DNA of 6,461 nt, taken from assembly GCA_002786505.1 (NCBI GenBank), contig PCTK01000146.1:1-6461 (forward strand), written 5' to 3'. Positions 1 to 5,634 of this stretch are shown here, in pieces; the first letter of the stretch is position 1, and each line of letters starts with the position of its first letter. The notes under the pieces are model-generated. The model was not told the origin of the DNA. It was given only the letters and a program-made list of their open reading frames with translations, and ran no database searches. Both the position numbers and the translations under genes were made by a program. The stretch comes from Nitrospinae bacterium CG22_combo_CG10-13_8_21_14_all_47_10 (GTDB lineage: Bacteria > Nitrospinota > Nitrospinia > Nitrospinales > VA-1).

Positions 1-792
1 CCGGCTACCCAATACCTTGCCCGGACCACGACCACGAATGATCGAATCCAGAATCGCATTGTTGTTAGCCAGCCGGTAGATGCCGTACTTACCGATAACG
101 CCGAGCATGCCCATGCCGCCGCGATACTTGAAAGTACGCGGGCCGGATCCGCCCATTGCCTCGATCATCTCAGGCTGGTAACCTTCATTCTTCAGACGTT
201 GCGCGCCACGGGCTCCGCTGTAGGCTTTAGCAACAGCAATGTGGCCCTTGGCCAGGTACGTAAATGTCTGATCCCAGGTCACACGAACGAATTCGTCCGT
301 GCCCCGGCTTGTCATCTTATACTTTTCCCGGTTCTCCTTGTCCAGATAAGGAAAGCCGTCATCCGCCCACTGCTTCCAGCCCACACGGATCATCGGATAC
401 TTGTTCCGGTAAGGACCGTATGCACGGCGGGGATACGTCATACCACGCAAACACATGCGAGGATTCCACGCCGCGTCAGCCTGGTTACCATACAGATCGC
501 GTACTTTGTGATGATCGTAGTTCTGCTCGATACGCATCAAAATGCCGTTACGCACGAATCCACGCACGCGACACTGATGGGTGTCGTTCGGAGAACAACA
601 ATACGTGAAAGAACGCTCATACTTATACTGGTCGCGGTAGACTTCTTCCCACCGTCTGTCAGGATAAGCTTCCAGCGGATTCCCGACTTTTACTACGGGT
701 TTCAGCTGAGCTCCAACCCTCTTGCTCGTCAATGCCATAGCTGTCGCTACACCAGCACTCACCTGCAAGAACTTACGTCTGTTTAACCTCAT
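1..792 (-). CDS. nxrA: Nitrite oxidoreductase alpha subunit NxrA, N-terminal 264 residues (3' end outside window)
   Basis: Catalytic molybdopterin subunit of nitrite oxidoreductase (type II DMSO reductase family), which oxidises nitrite to nitrate and feeds electrons to the respiratory chain. Only 264 residues are present; the family is over 1,100 residues, so the gene runs off the left edge. Residues 1-28 look like a Tat signal: N4-R5-R6-K-F-L-Q, a hydrophobic stretch at about 11-21, and a possible V-G-A cleavage site at 26-28, implying a periplasmic enzyme. The FS0 iron-sulfur motif is C66-x3-D70-x3-C74 with a distal C114 (context PRMC), aligning with H-x3-C-x3-C...C of NarG. The block around residues 60-92 (YERSFTYCCSPNDTHQC, then RNGILMRIEQNYDHH) and GWKQWADDG at 138-146 are what I recognise as NXR-specific. 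The start is fixed by an AAGGAGG site 7 nt upstream. The molybdenum-ligand region lies beyond the part seen. Base composition appears richer in GC than the neighbouring kinase gene, as expected for a conserved, highly expressed gene. Narrower alternatives are a perchlorate- or selenate-reductase-like alpha subunit, but the motif spelling favours NXR. Confidence 0.9.
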   Translation of the reverse strand, partial: MRLNRRKFLQVSAGVATAMALTSKRVGAQLKPVVKVGNPLEAYPDRRWEEVYRDQYKYERSFTYCCSPNDTHQCRVRGFVRNGILMRIEQNYDHHKVRDLYGNQADAAWNPRMCLRGMTYPRRAYGPYRNKYPMIRVGWKQWADDGFPYLDKENREKYKMTSRGTDEFVRVTWDQTFTYLAKGHIAVAKAYSGARGAQRLKNEGYQPEMIEAMGGSGPRTFKYRGGMGMLGVIGKYGIYRLANNNAILDSIIRGRGPGKVLGSR

Positions 793-799
793 ATACAAA

Positions 800-806
800 C
801 CTCCTT
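800..806 (-). promoter_or_regulatory. Strong ribosome binding site of nxrA
   Basis: On the minus strand the sequence reads AAGGAGG, a near-perfect anti-Shine-Dalgarno match, with a 7-nt spacer to the ATG at 792. It decides the nxrA start and suggests efficient translation. The histidine kinase gene on the other side of this intergenic region has no comparable site. Confidence 0.85.
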
Positions 807-1082
807 GTGAATCTTGGTAATTGCGGGAACGGATCATCCGAACCCAATTACAACTGTTTCACTACTACACTGCTGAGGAGTCTCCAGGCCGCCAGGACCC
901 TTCAACTCCAACTAAAAACCACCTCTCCCACTACTTCTTAAAAACTTTCTCATGGATAAACAATCCATCTATTATCTGATTAGGTAGCAAGCTAACACCT
1001 ATTCAGGCACTGGAAAATCATCAGAAGCGTTATTCCTTGTCATATAATTTATGAAAATGCAGTAATAGGATTATTCTTTAAG
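807..1082. other. AT-rich leader/upstream region of nxrA, no gene seen
   Basis: About 275 bases without a supportable ORF on either strand. It must contain the 5' untranslated region of nxrA, and probably its promoter unless that lies further out. On the minus strand there are -10-like hexamers (GATAAT at 971-976 and a TTATAT/AATAAT-rich stretch around 1040-1080), but none has a convincing -35 element at 16-18 bases, so I do not call a specific promoter. The only clear structure is the small inverted repeat at 952-968. Confidence 0.5.
952..968. repeat. Short inverted repeat ATGGAT-N5-ATCCAT upstream of nxrA
   Basis: Six-base perfect arms (952-957 and 963-968) are separated by AAACA. The element lies about 160 bases upstream of the nxrA start. 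It could be a dimeric-regulator operator or a weak leader hairpin. Six-base arms occur by chance fairly often, so the call rests only on symmetry and position. Confidence 0.3.
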
Positions 1083-1129
1083 GTCAAGCTTGACTAGGGG
1101 GGCCTTTAAAGGGTTTAATCTCCCATGGG
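1083..1129. repeat. Cluster of three short perfect palindromes
   Basis: Three palindromes follow one another: GTCAAGCTTGAC (12 bp, 1083-1094), CCTTTAAAGG (10 bp, 1103-1112) and CCCATGGG (8 bp, 1122-1129). They sit at the border between the AT-rich nxrA upstream half and the repeat-rich half of the divergent intergenic region. Each alone is unremarkable. Together they may be operator sites for divergent control or the worn edge of the repeat element that follows. No transcription-factor family can be assigned. Confidence 0.35.
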
Positions 1130-1184
1130 GCAACATGTTCGAAACAACTACGCCTGATTGAAGAGCGAAACCCTGATTTGATTT

Positions 1185-1214
1185 CTGGATTCCCGCCTGC
1201 TCGGGAATGACGGA
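1185..1214. repeat. Dispersed hairpin repeat, copy 1 (ATTCCCG-N6-CGGGAAT)
   Basis: The 7-base arms ATTCCCG (1189-1195) and CGGGAAT (1202-1208) form a perfect hairpin with a 6-base loop, embedded in CTGGATTCCCGCCTGC...GGGAATGACGG. This is the well-known class of intergenic 'ATTCCCG-N-CGGGAAT' repeats found in many bacteria; when translated by chance on the minus strand it gives peptides such as VIPEQAGIQ. The first 16 bases (1185-1200) recur exactly at 1265-1280, with an 80-base period. Confidence 0.8.
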
Positions 1215-1222
1215 CGCTTTTA

Positions 1223-1265
1223 GTAGGGGCGATTCATGTAAGGGCGAACGGCCGTTCGCCCCTAC
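1223..1265. repeat. Nested palindromic element GTAGGGGCGA...TCGCCCCTAC
   Basis: A perfect 20-bp palindrome made of GGGCGAACGG (1242-1251) and its complement (1252-1261) lies inside a larger inverted repeat. In the larger repeat GTAGGGGCGA (1223-1232) pairs with TCGCCCCTAC (1256-1265). The same right arm can pair with either the inner or the outer left arm, as if a duplicated or partly deleted left end were present. It resembles small non-autonomous palindromic (REP/MITE-like) elements common in intergenic DNA. No ORF or transposase is associated. Confidence 0.75.
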
Positions 1266-1290
1266 TGGATTCCCGCCTGCGCGGGCGTGA
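1265..1290. repeat. Dispersed hairpin repeat, copy 2 (degenerate right arm)
   Basis: The 16 bases CTGGATTCCCGCCTGC at 1265-1280 are identical to copy 1. The right arm has drifted (GCGGGCGTGA instead of CGGGAATGA), leaving a CCCGC/GCGGG stem (1272-1276 with 1281-1285) and a 4-base loop. It abuts the GTAGGGGCGA palindrome without spacer, so the region is a mosaic of two repeat families. Confidence 0.7.
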
Positions 1291-1311
1291 TATTTTTCCT
1301 TTGCCTTCGTG

Positions 1312-1323
1312 CCCCGCAAGGGG
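1312..1323. repeat. Small GC hairpin CCCC-GCAA-GGGG
   Basis: Four G:C pairs close over a GNRA-type GCAA tetraloop, followed by TAAATGACG, which resembles the tail of copy 1 of the hairpin repeat (AATGACGG). It is probably a remnant of the same repeat cluster. No U-tract follows on the plus strand, so it is not a typical intrinsic terminator. Confidence 0.4.
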
Positions 1324-1352
1324 TAAATGACGTTCTGAACAAGGATTTCAAC

Positions 1353-1380
1353 TCGACAGTAAAATATTTTCTCGAATATT
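1353..1380 (+). promoter_or_regulatory. Candidate sigma70-type promoter of the kinase-regulator operon
   Basis: TCGACA (1353-1358, 5/6 match to TTGACA) and AATATT (1375-1380, 4/6 match to TATAAT) are separated by 16 bases. Transcription would start near 1387, giving a leader of about 31 nt before the ATG at 1418. If real, it argues against the in-frame TTG at 1379, which would overlap the -10. The -10 is weak, so the call is tentative. Confidence 0.35.
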
Positions 1381-1417
1381 GAACCAAAAGACTCCAGGGG
1401 AAACCTCAAACTCAACG

Positions 1418-3439
1418 ATGTACGATTTCAGATCTAATATTTCAGCCATAATTTATTACTCAGTTGCGGCGATCATTGCGTTAATTATTTTTGCAATAGA
1501 CTTGAAACTGCCGCTTGGAGTCGCTGATGGCAGTCTTTATGCCGGTCTTGCCCTTCTCGGATTACTGGCACTCAGCAAAAACCTGATAATTTTGGGAGCT
1601 ACTACGGGAACCGCGCTAACTATCGCCGGTTATTTTTTTTCACCCGCAGGGGGAGAGGATTGGAAGGTCCTGACAAACAGGGGTATTTCAATTCTGACAA
1701 TATGGATAGTCGCTTTAATTTGTTTAAAAAAACGAAAAGCCGATGCTGAGCTTCAAAAAGCACACTCCAGCCTTGAAAGCAAAATTGTAGAGCGAACAAA
1801 ATCCTTAAGAGACACCAATATCGACCTTAAGAAAAAAAGCAACTACCTTCTTTTGCATAAAAATATCGTAGAAAAGGTGAACGAAAATACTAATATCGAA
1901 GATATATTTCATTATTGCTTAAAACAAATTTGTAGCCTGGCTAATGCTCAAGTCGGACACCTGTACCTTTCTGAAGACAGGTATTCGGGACGTCTGCTAC
2001 CTCAAAAAATCTGGCACATAGAAAATGAGTCCGAGTTTCAAAGCTTCAAAGAGATTACGGAACGCCACATATTTGAATCGGGAATCGGCTTACCGGGTCG
2101 GACCCATGAAATTAGGAGATCAATCTGGATTGAGGATATTGGGCAAGACTTGAACTTTCCCCGTCGAATAAACCATGAAGGGAGTTTTTCAGTGAAGTCG
2201 GGGTTCGCCTTTCCAATTTTTATTGGAAACAAAGTCACAGGAGTGATGGAGTTCTTCTTCAACAAACAACGGGAGTCTGACTCCGAATTGCTTGACCTGA
2301 TGGAACAAACAGGCGTTCAAATGGGGCGAGCGCTGGAGAGAAGGTTTCATGAGGAGGATAGGGATAAAATACTTTTATCTCTGAAAGAACGCGTCAAGGA
2401 GTTAACCTGCATGAGTGGAGTGGCCAAACTGGTCACAGTCGGCCAAACGATGGATGAAATCCTGTCCGCTATTGGGAACTTCATTATTCCTGCCTGGCAG
2501 TTCCCGGACCTAACTCTTACGCGGACGGTATTTAATGGAAAGGTGTTTGGGAATAAAACATTTCCGCCCGTCCCCTGGGTTCTTTCCACAGATATTGTCG
2601 TCAACGGGAAAACTAAAGGGCAACTGGCCGTTTGCTATTCTGACAAACCTTCTACGGGTGCCCAGGTATTCCTGGACGAGGAAATAAATCTTTTGAACTG
2701 GTTGGGCCAAACTCTAAGCCATACGGCAAGCAGATTAGAGAATGCCAATGATCTGAAAAATTCCAACACCGAATTGCGCAGTCTATATACTAAATTGGAA
2801 AATGTGCGTGAAAAGGAAAGAACCCGCATTGCAAGGGAAATTCATGATGAGTTGGGGCAGGCCCTCACCATCTGCAAACTCGATTTAACATGGCTGAGAT
2901 CGAAAACCCTGGACAGCTCTAATGAAGTTGAAATAAAACTTAAAGCAATGATGAAACATATGGACACGACACTGGAGGAATTAAACAGGATTACTTCTGA
3001 ATTACGCCCGCATGTGCTTAATGTGATGGGCCTGTTTGAGGCTTTGAAACAGGAAACTGAAAAATTCATCAACCTTACCGGCATAAATGGCGAAATATTC
3101 CTTTCCGAGGAAATCCCGGCCCTTCACCCCGATCTTTCCACCCTGATTTTCAGGGTTTATCAAGAGACGCTGACCAATATTTCCCGGCATTCAAATGCAA
3201 AAAATTTTCAGGCGCAATTTACCAAGAATGAGGACTTACTGATTCTGATCATTAAAGACAATGGCAAAGGAATAGAAACCAACAAAATTTACAATTCAAA
3301 TTCCTTTGGCTTGACAGGAATGAGGGAGCGCGTTAAAGAATGGGGAGGTGAGTTTAGTATAAATGGCGCTCCTGGAAAAGGCACCCAAGTGTCAATAAAA
3401 GTTCCATTGTTATATAATATACATGGACAAAATGAATAA
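1418..3439 (+). CDS. Membrane-bound GAF-domain sensor histidine kinase (HisKA_3, NarL-system type)
   Basis: Sensor kinase of 673 residues that should autophosphorylate and pass phosphate to the regulator encoded next. Order of parts: four likely membrane helices (about 10-28, 36-52, 56-74, 87-103) with short loops; a charged coiled-coil linker (104-140); a GAF domain (about 145-312, with GIGLPGR and GFAFPIFIGNKVTGVMEFF); a second GAF-like accessory domain (about 325-445, with IIPAWQFPDLTLTR and a C-terminal FLDEEINLL); another coiled coil; a HisKA_3 dimerisation domain with H476 in EIHDELGQ; and an HATPase_c domain with N587 (N-box), D614 in DNGKGI (G1) and G631 in GLTGMRER (G2). All catalytic motifs look intact. 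With no large periplasmic domain, the signal is probably sensed in the membrane or cytoplasm; the ligand cannot be read from sequence. ATG 1418 is chosen; an in-frame TTG at 1379 would add 13 residues. Neither has a well-spaced ribosome site (GGGGAA lies 15 nt before the ATG). The gene overlaps the regulator by 17 nt and is divergent from nxrA. Confidence 0.88.
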   Translation: MYDFRSNISAIIYYSVAAIIALIIFAIDLKLPLGVADGSLYAGLALLGLLALSKNLIILGATTGTALTIAGYFFSPAGGEDWKVLTNRGISILTIWIVALICLKKRKADAELQKAHSSLESKIVERTKSLRDTNIDLKKKSNYLLLHKNIVEKVNENTNIEDIFHYCLKQICSLANAQVGHLYLSEDRYSGRLLPQKIWHIENESEFQSFKEITERHIFESGIGLPGRTHEIRRSIWIEDIGQDLNFPRRINHEGSFSVKSGFAFPIFIGNKVTGVMEFFFNKQRESDSELLDLMEQTGVQMGRALERRFHEEDRDKILLSLKERVKELTCMSGVAKLVTVGQTMDEILSAIGNFIIPAWQFPDLTLTRTVFNGKVFGNKTFPPVPWVLSTDIVVNGKTKGQLAVCYSDKPSTGAQVFLDEEINLLNWLGQTLSHTASRLENANDLKNSNTELRSLYTKLENVREKERTRIAREIHDELGQALTICKLDLTWLRSKTLDSSNEVEIKLKAMMKHMDTTLEELNRITSELRPHVLNVMGLFEALKQETEKFINLTGINGEIFLSEEIPALHPDLSTLIFRVYQETLTNISRHSNAKNFQAQFTKNEDLLILIIKDNGKGIETNKIYNSNSFGLTGMRERVKEWGGEFSINGAPGKGTQVSIKVPLLYNIHGQNE

Positions 3440-4082
3440 TAAAAAGATCCGCATTATTATAGCTGAAGACCATTCTGTCGTTCGACGAGGCATTAGGGAT
3501 ATTATTTCCGAGATTGATGAATTCACCATTGTCAATGAAGCCAAAGATGGGAACGAATTGCTTGAAATGATAAAAACCAACGAAGCCGACATGATTCTTT
3601 TAGACATCGGCATGCCCGGAAGGAGCGGTTGGGATGTCATGATGCACATAAGAATGGAGAAACCGCTGTTAAAAGTTTTAGTATTGAGTGTTTATCCAGA
3701 AAGTGAATACGCGCTTCAATTTATCAAGGCGGGAGCATCGGGTTATGTCTGCAAAGCAAGCGCATCAAGTGATCTTGTGCAAGCGCTCAGGGTTGTCGCT
3801 TCCGGGAAAAAATATTTTGGCCCCGCATTAACCGAACAACTCGCCAGACAATTAACAGATGGGGATGAAGCCGATCAATTACCGCATGAGCAACTTTCTC
3901 CCCGCGAGTTACAGATTTTATGCCTGATCGCTTCTGGAAAAACCGTGAGGGAAATTGCCGAAGAACTTTTTCTCAGCATACCTACCGTCAACACTCACCG
4001 GGCGCGGATTTTGACTAAAATGAATTTGAAAAACAGCGTCCAACTGGCTCATTACGCGTTTGTCCACAAACTCTATGTCTAA
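3423..4082 (+). CDS. NarL/FixJ-family response regulator
   Basis: DNA-binding response regulator of 219 residues, the obvious partner of the kinase upstream. The receiver domain (about 9-125) has acidic residues E15 and D16, phosphoacceptor D61 in LLDIGMPG, the switch residue S89 in VLVLSVYPE and K111 in GYVCKAS. After a linker comes a LuxR/GerE-type helix-turn-helix (about 158-212) with LSPRELQIL, the EIAEELFLSIPTVNTHRARI recognition region and KMNLKNSVQLAHYAF. Length and order are standard for the family. The start overlaps the kinase stop by 17 nt; a second in-frame ATG at 3432 would still overlap by 8 nt. No Shine-Dalgarno is visible for either, so translation is probably coupled to the kinase. 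Targets are unknown. By position, nxrA, this operon itself or the peptidase gene downstream are the first candidates. No strong intrinsic terminator follows. Confidence 0.92.
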   Translation: MDKMNNKKIRIIIAEDHSVVRRGIRDIISEIDEFTIVNEAKDGNELLEMIKTNEADMILLDIGMPGRSGWDVMMHIRMEKPLLKVLVLSVYPESEYALQFIKAGASGYVCKASASSDLVQALRVVASGKKYFGPALTEQLARQLTDGDEADQLPHEQLSPRELQILCLIASGKTVREIAEELFLSIPTVNTHRARILTKMNLKNSVQLAHYAFVHKLYV

Positions 4083-4119
4083 CGTTTTCCCCTGGACCGG
4101 TTAAAACACCCGCGCTTGA

Positions 4120-4147
4120 AAAAACACGCGAACAAAAACACGCGAAC
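4120..4147. repeat. Perfect 14-bp tandem duplication just upstream of a promoter
   Basis: AAAAACACGCGAAC occurs twice head to tail (4120-4133 and 4134-4147), and a diverged third version (AAAACACCCGCG) lies at 4103-4114. The array ends 3 bases before the -35 region of the promoter at 4151-4179, the usual place for an activator site. It could equally be a simple slippage duplication. The regulator gene ends only 37 bases before it, so binding by that NarL-type protein is worth considering, though NarL-type sites are usually inverted heptamers, not 14-mers. Confidence 0.65.
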
Positions 4148-4150
4148 CAC

Positions 4151-4179
4151 TTACAAATTATTGAATAATAATATATAAT
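4151..4179 (+). promoter_or_regulatory. Candidate sigma70 promoter for the M23 peptidase gene
   Basis: A perfect TATAAT (-10, 4174-4179) lies 17 bases after TTACAA (-35, 4151-4156, 3/6 match to consensus). The weak -35 combined with direct repeats just upstream suits an activated promoter. Transcription would start near 4186, giving a leader of about 88 nt. That leader contains a pyrimidine-rich stretch (about 4217-4242) but no clear hairpin. Confidence 0.55.
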
Positions 4180-4273
4180 GCTGGCCGATTTGCTGATGGG
4201 CAAGTGAGGTTTATGGTTCCCCGCCGCCCGGCCCCCTTTTTGACAAACAAATATTATCCGGAGATATGGTTGC

Positions 4274-5614
4274 ATGACAGACCCACATCAAAATGGTCGT
4301 AACAATTCCAACAACCCGAAACGCTTCTGGCGGCGGTCTACCTGGTTCGTTGGCGTTGCGTTGATCAGCTTTTTTTTGGTCGGGGCTCATTTTCCAAAAA
4401 CGCCAACCCAAACCGCCCATAAATCCCAAATTACAAAACTCGAACTTCCCCCGCTGGAAATAAAACCAGCACAAACGCCCGAAGTTGAGCCTCAACCGGA
4501 ACTTGAAAAGGAAGTTTTCCGTTTGATCAAGGGCGATGTTGCCCGTAACCAGAGCTTGTCTCATTTAATGGGCGACCACGGAATTCCGTTGGAAACCGTG
4601 TTGGAACTTGTCAAGCAATCCCGGCCAACCTATAACCTTAACCGTCTGCGCCCCGGCCAACCCTATTCCATCAAACTTACTTCTGATGACCAATTGGTCT
4701 CCTTTTCCTATCAAGCCGATGAGGACCGTGAGTTGTTCATTGAGCGCAAAGGCGATGAGTTTGTCTCCCGCCTGGTGGCGCCCGATTATGAAATCAAACT
4801 GGAAGTTCTGGAAGGTGTCATCCAGGACAACCTCATCACCACCGTGTTGGACGCGGGAGGAAGCTATCAGGTCGCCACCGACCTTGAGGAAATTTTTGCA
4901 TGGCAAATCAATTTTTTTAAAGACCCGCGAGTGGGGGATTCGTTCAAGGTTTTAGTTGAGAAAAAATTTCTCGATCAAGAGTTTTCCGGGTTTGGGAAAA
5001 TAAGGGCCGCTACGTTCCAGAACCGGGGCGAAACCCTGGCCGCAATTTATTTTCAGCCCGAAGACGGGCATGGTGGATATTATTCGCCGGACGGCCGACC
5101 GTTAAAAAAACAATTTTTGAAGAGTCCGTTAAAATATACCCGGATCACCTCCGGGTTCAGCCAAAACCGTTTTCATCCCATATATAAAAAACATATGGCG
5201 CATCGGGCTGTCGATTATGCGGCTCCACGGGGAACACCAATTCATGCCGTCAGCGATGGTGAGGTGATAAACGTGTCACGCAATTCCCGTTCCGGGAATC
5301 ATCTTAAATTAAGACACCGTAACGGGTATGAGAGCAGTTATTCGCACTTGTCGAGATATGCCGCCAACCTGTCGCGGGGCAAGAAAATCCAACAAGGGCA
5401 AGTGATCGGCTATGTAGGCGCGACCGGTGCCGCAACCGGACCCCACCTTTGTTTTCATCTGCGGAAAAATGGGAGGTCGATCAATCCCCTGACGTTCCAG
5501 TCCCCTGGCGGGCCAGATCTGGAAGAAAAAAATCGGAAGGCGTTCCGTTTAATTGCTCAACAAGAGATGCAGGCCTTAAACCACCCCGAATCCCTGAATA
5601 CACAAATCGGTTAG
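4274..5614 (+). CDS. MepM/Csd3-like M23 (LytM) peptidoglycan DD-endopeptidase, membrane-anchored
   Basis: Predicted zinc endopeptidase of 446 residues that would cut peptidoglycan cross-links in the periplasm. A basic N-terminus (KRFWRR) and one membrane helix (about 23-41) give an N-in signal anchor, followed by a Pro/Glu-rich spacer (52-78). Residues about 80-170 match the LysM-like/OapA-type N-domain (SLSHLMGDHGIP, then RLRPGQPYSI). Residues about 183-275 match the Csd3 N2-type domain (TDLEEIFAWQINFFKDPRVGD). The catalytic domain at about 295-412 has FHPIYKKHMAHRAVDYAAP with zinc ligands H310 and D314, H358 in YSHLS, and GPHLCFHLRKNG at 389-400. Two positions depart from the textbook HxGxD and HxH motifs: Gly is Ala312, and the second His is Cys393, with another His at 395. 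Length is close to E. coli MepM (about 440). The start is ATG 4274 with GGAG 10 nt upstream. It has its own promoter and converges on the toxin gene, 20 bases away. It may be an active enzyme with a variant metal site or, less likely, a degenerate regulator of amidases. Confidence 0.88.
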   Translation: MTDPHQNGRNNSNNPKRFWRRSTWFVGVALISFFLVGAHFPKTPTQTAHKSQITKLELPPLEIKPAQTPEVEPQPELEKEVFRLIKGDVARNQSLSHLMGDHGIPLETVLELVKQSRPTYNLNRLRPGQPYSIKLTSDDQLVSFSYQADEDRELFIERKGDEFVSRLVAPDYEIKLEVLEGVIQDNLITTVLDAGGSYQVATDLEEIFAWQINFFKDPRVGDSFKVLVEKKFLDQEFSGFGKIRAATFQNRGETLAAIYFQPEDGHGGYYSPDGRPLKKQFLKSPLKYTRITSGFSQNRFHPIYKKHMAHRAVDYAAPRGTPIHAVSDGEVINVSRNSRSGNHLKLRHRNGYESSYSHLSRYAANLSRGKKIQQGQVIGYVGATGAATGPHLCFHLRKNGRSINPLTFQSPGGPDLEEKNRKAFRLIAQQEMQALNHPESLNTQIG

Positions 5615-5634
5615 CATATCCGATGATGACCCCT

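Noticed and set aside
199..786. Plus-strand ORFs (195 and 114 codons) in the left 800 bases
   Set aside because: They are antisense to nxrA, whose minus-strand frame is clearly recognisable; their translations show no family resemblance and are rich in His, Arg and Thr as antisense frames often are.
1071..1415. Minus-strand ORF of 114 codons across the intergenic region
   Set aside because: Its translation is made of repeat sequence (HARAGGNP and VIPEQAGIQ peptides are the usual by-product of ATTCCCG hairpin repeats), and it has no ribosome site or recognisable domain.
1379..1417. TTG start adding 13 residues to the kinase
   Set aside because: No ribosome site, overlaps the possible -10 element, and ATG 1418 already precedes the first membrane helix. 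It cannot be excluded, since the ATG also lacks a well-placed ribosome site.
4083..4110. GTTTT...AAAAC imperfect hairpin after the response regulator as a terminator
   Set aside because: Pairing breaks in the middle and no U-run follows; probably chance.
4211..4906. Minus-strand ORFs opposite the start of the peptidase gene
   Set aside because: They are shadows of the M23 peptidase frame, which has clear domains, a ribosome site and a promoter.
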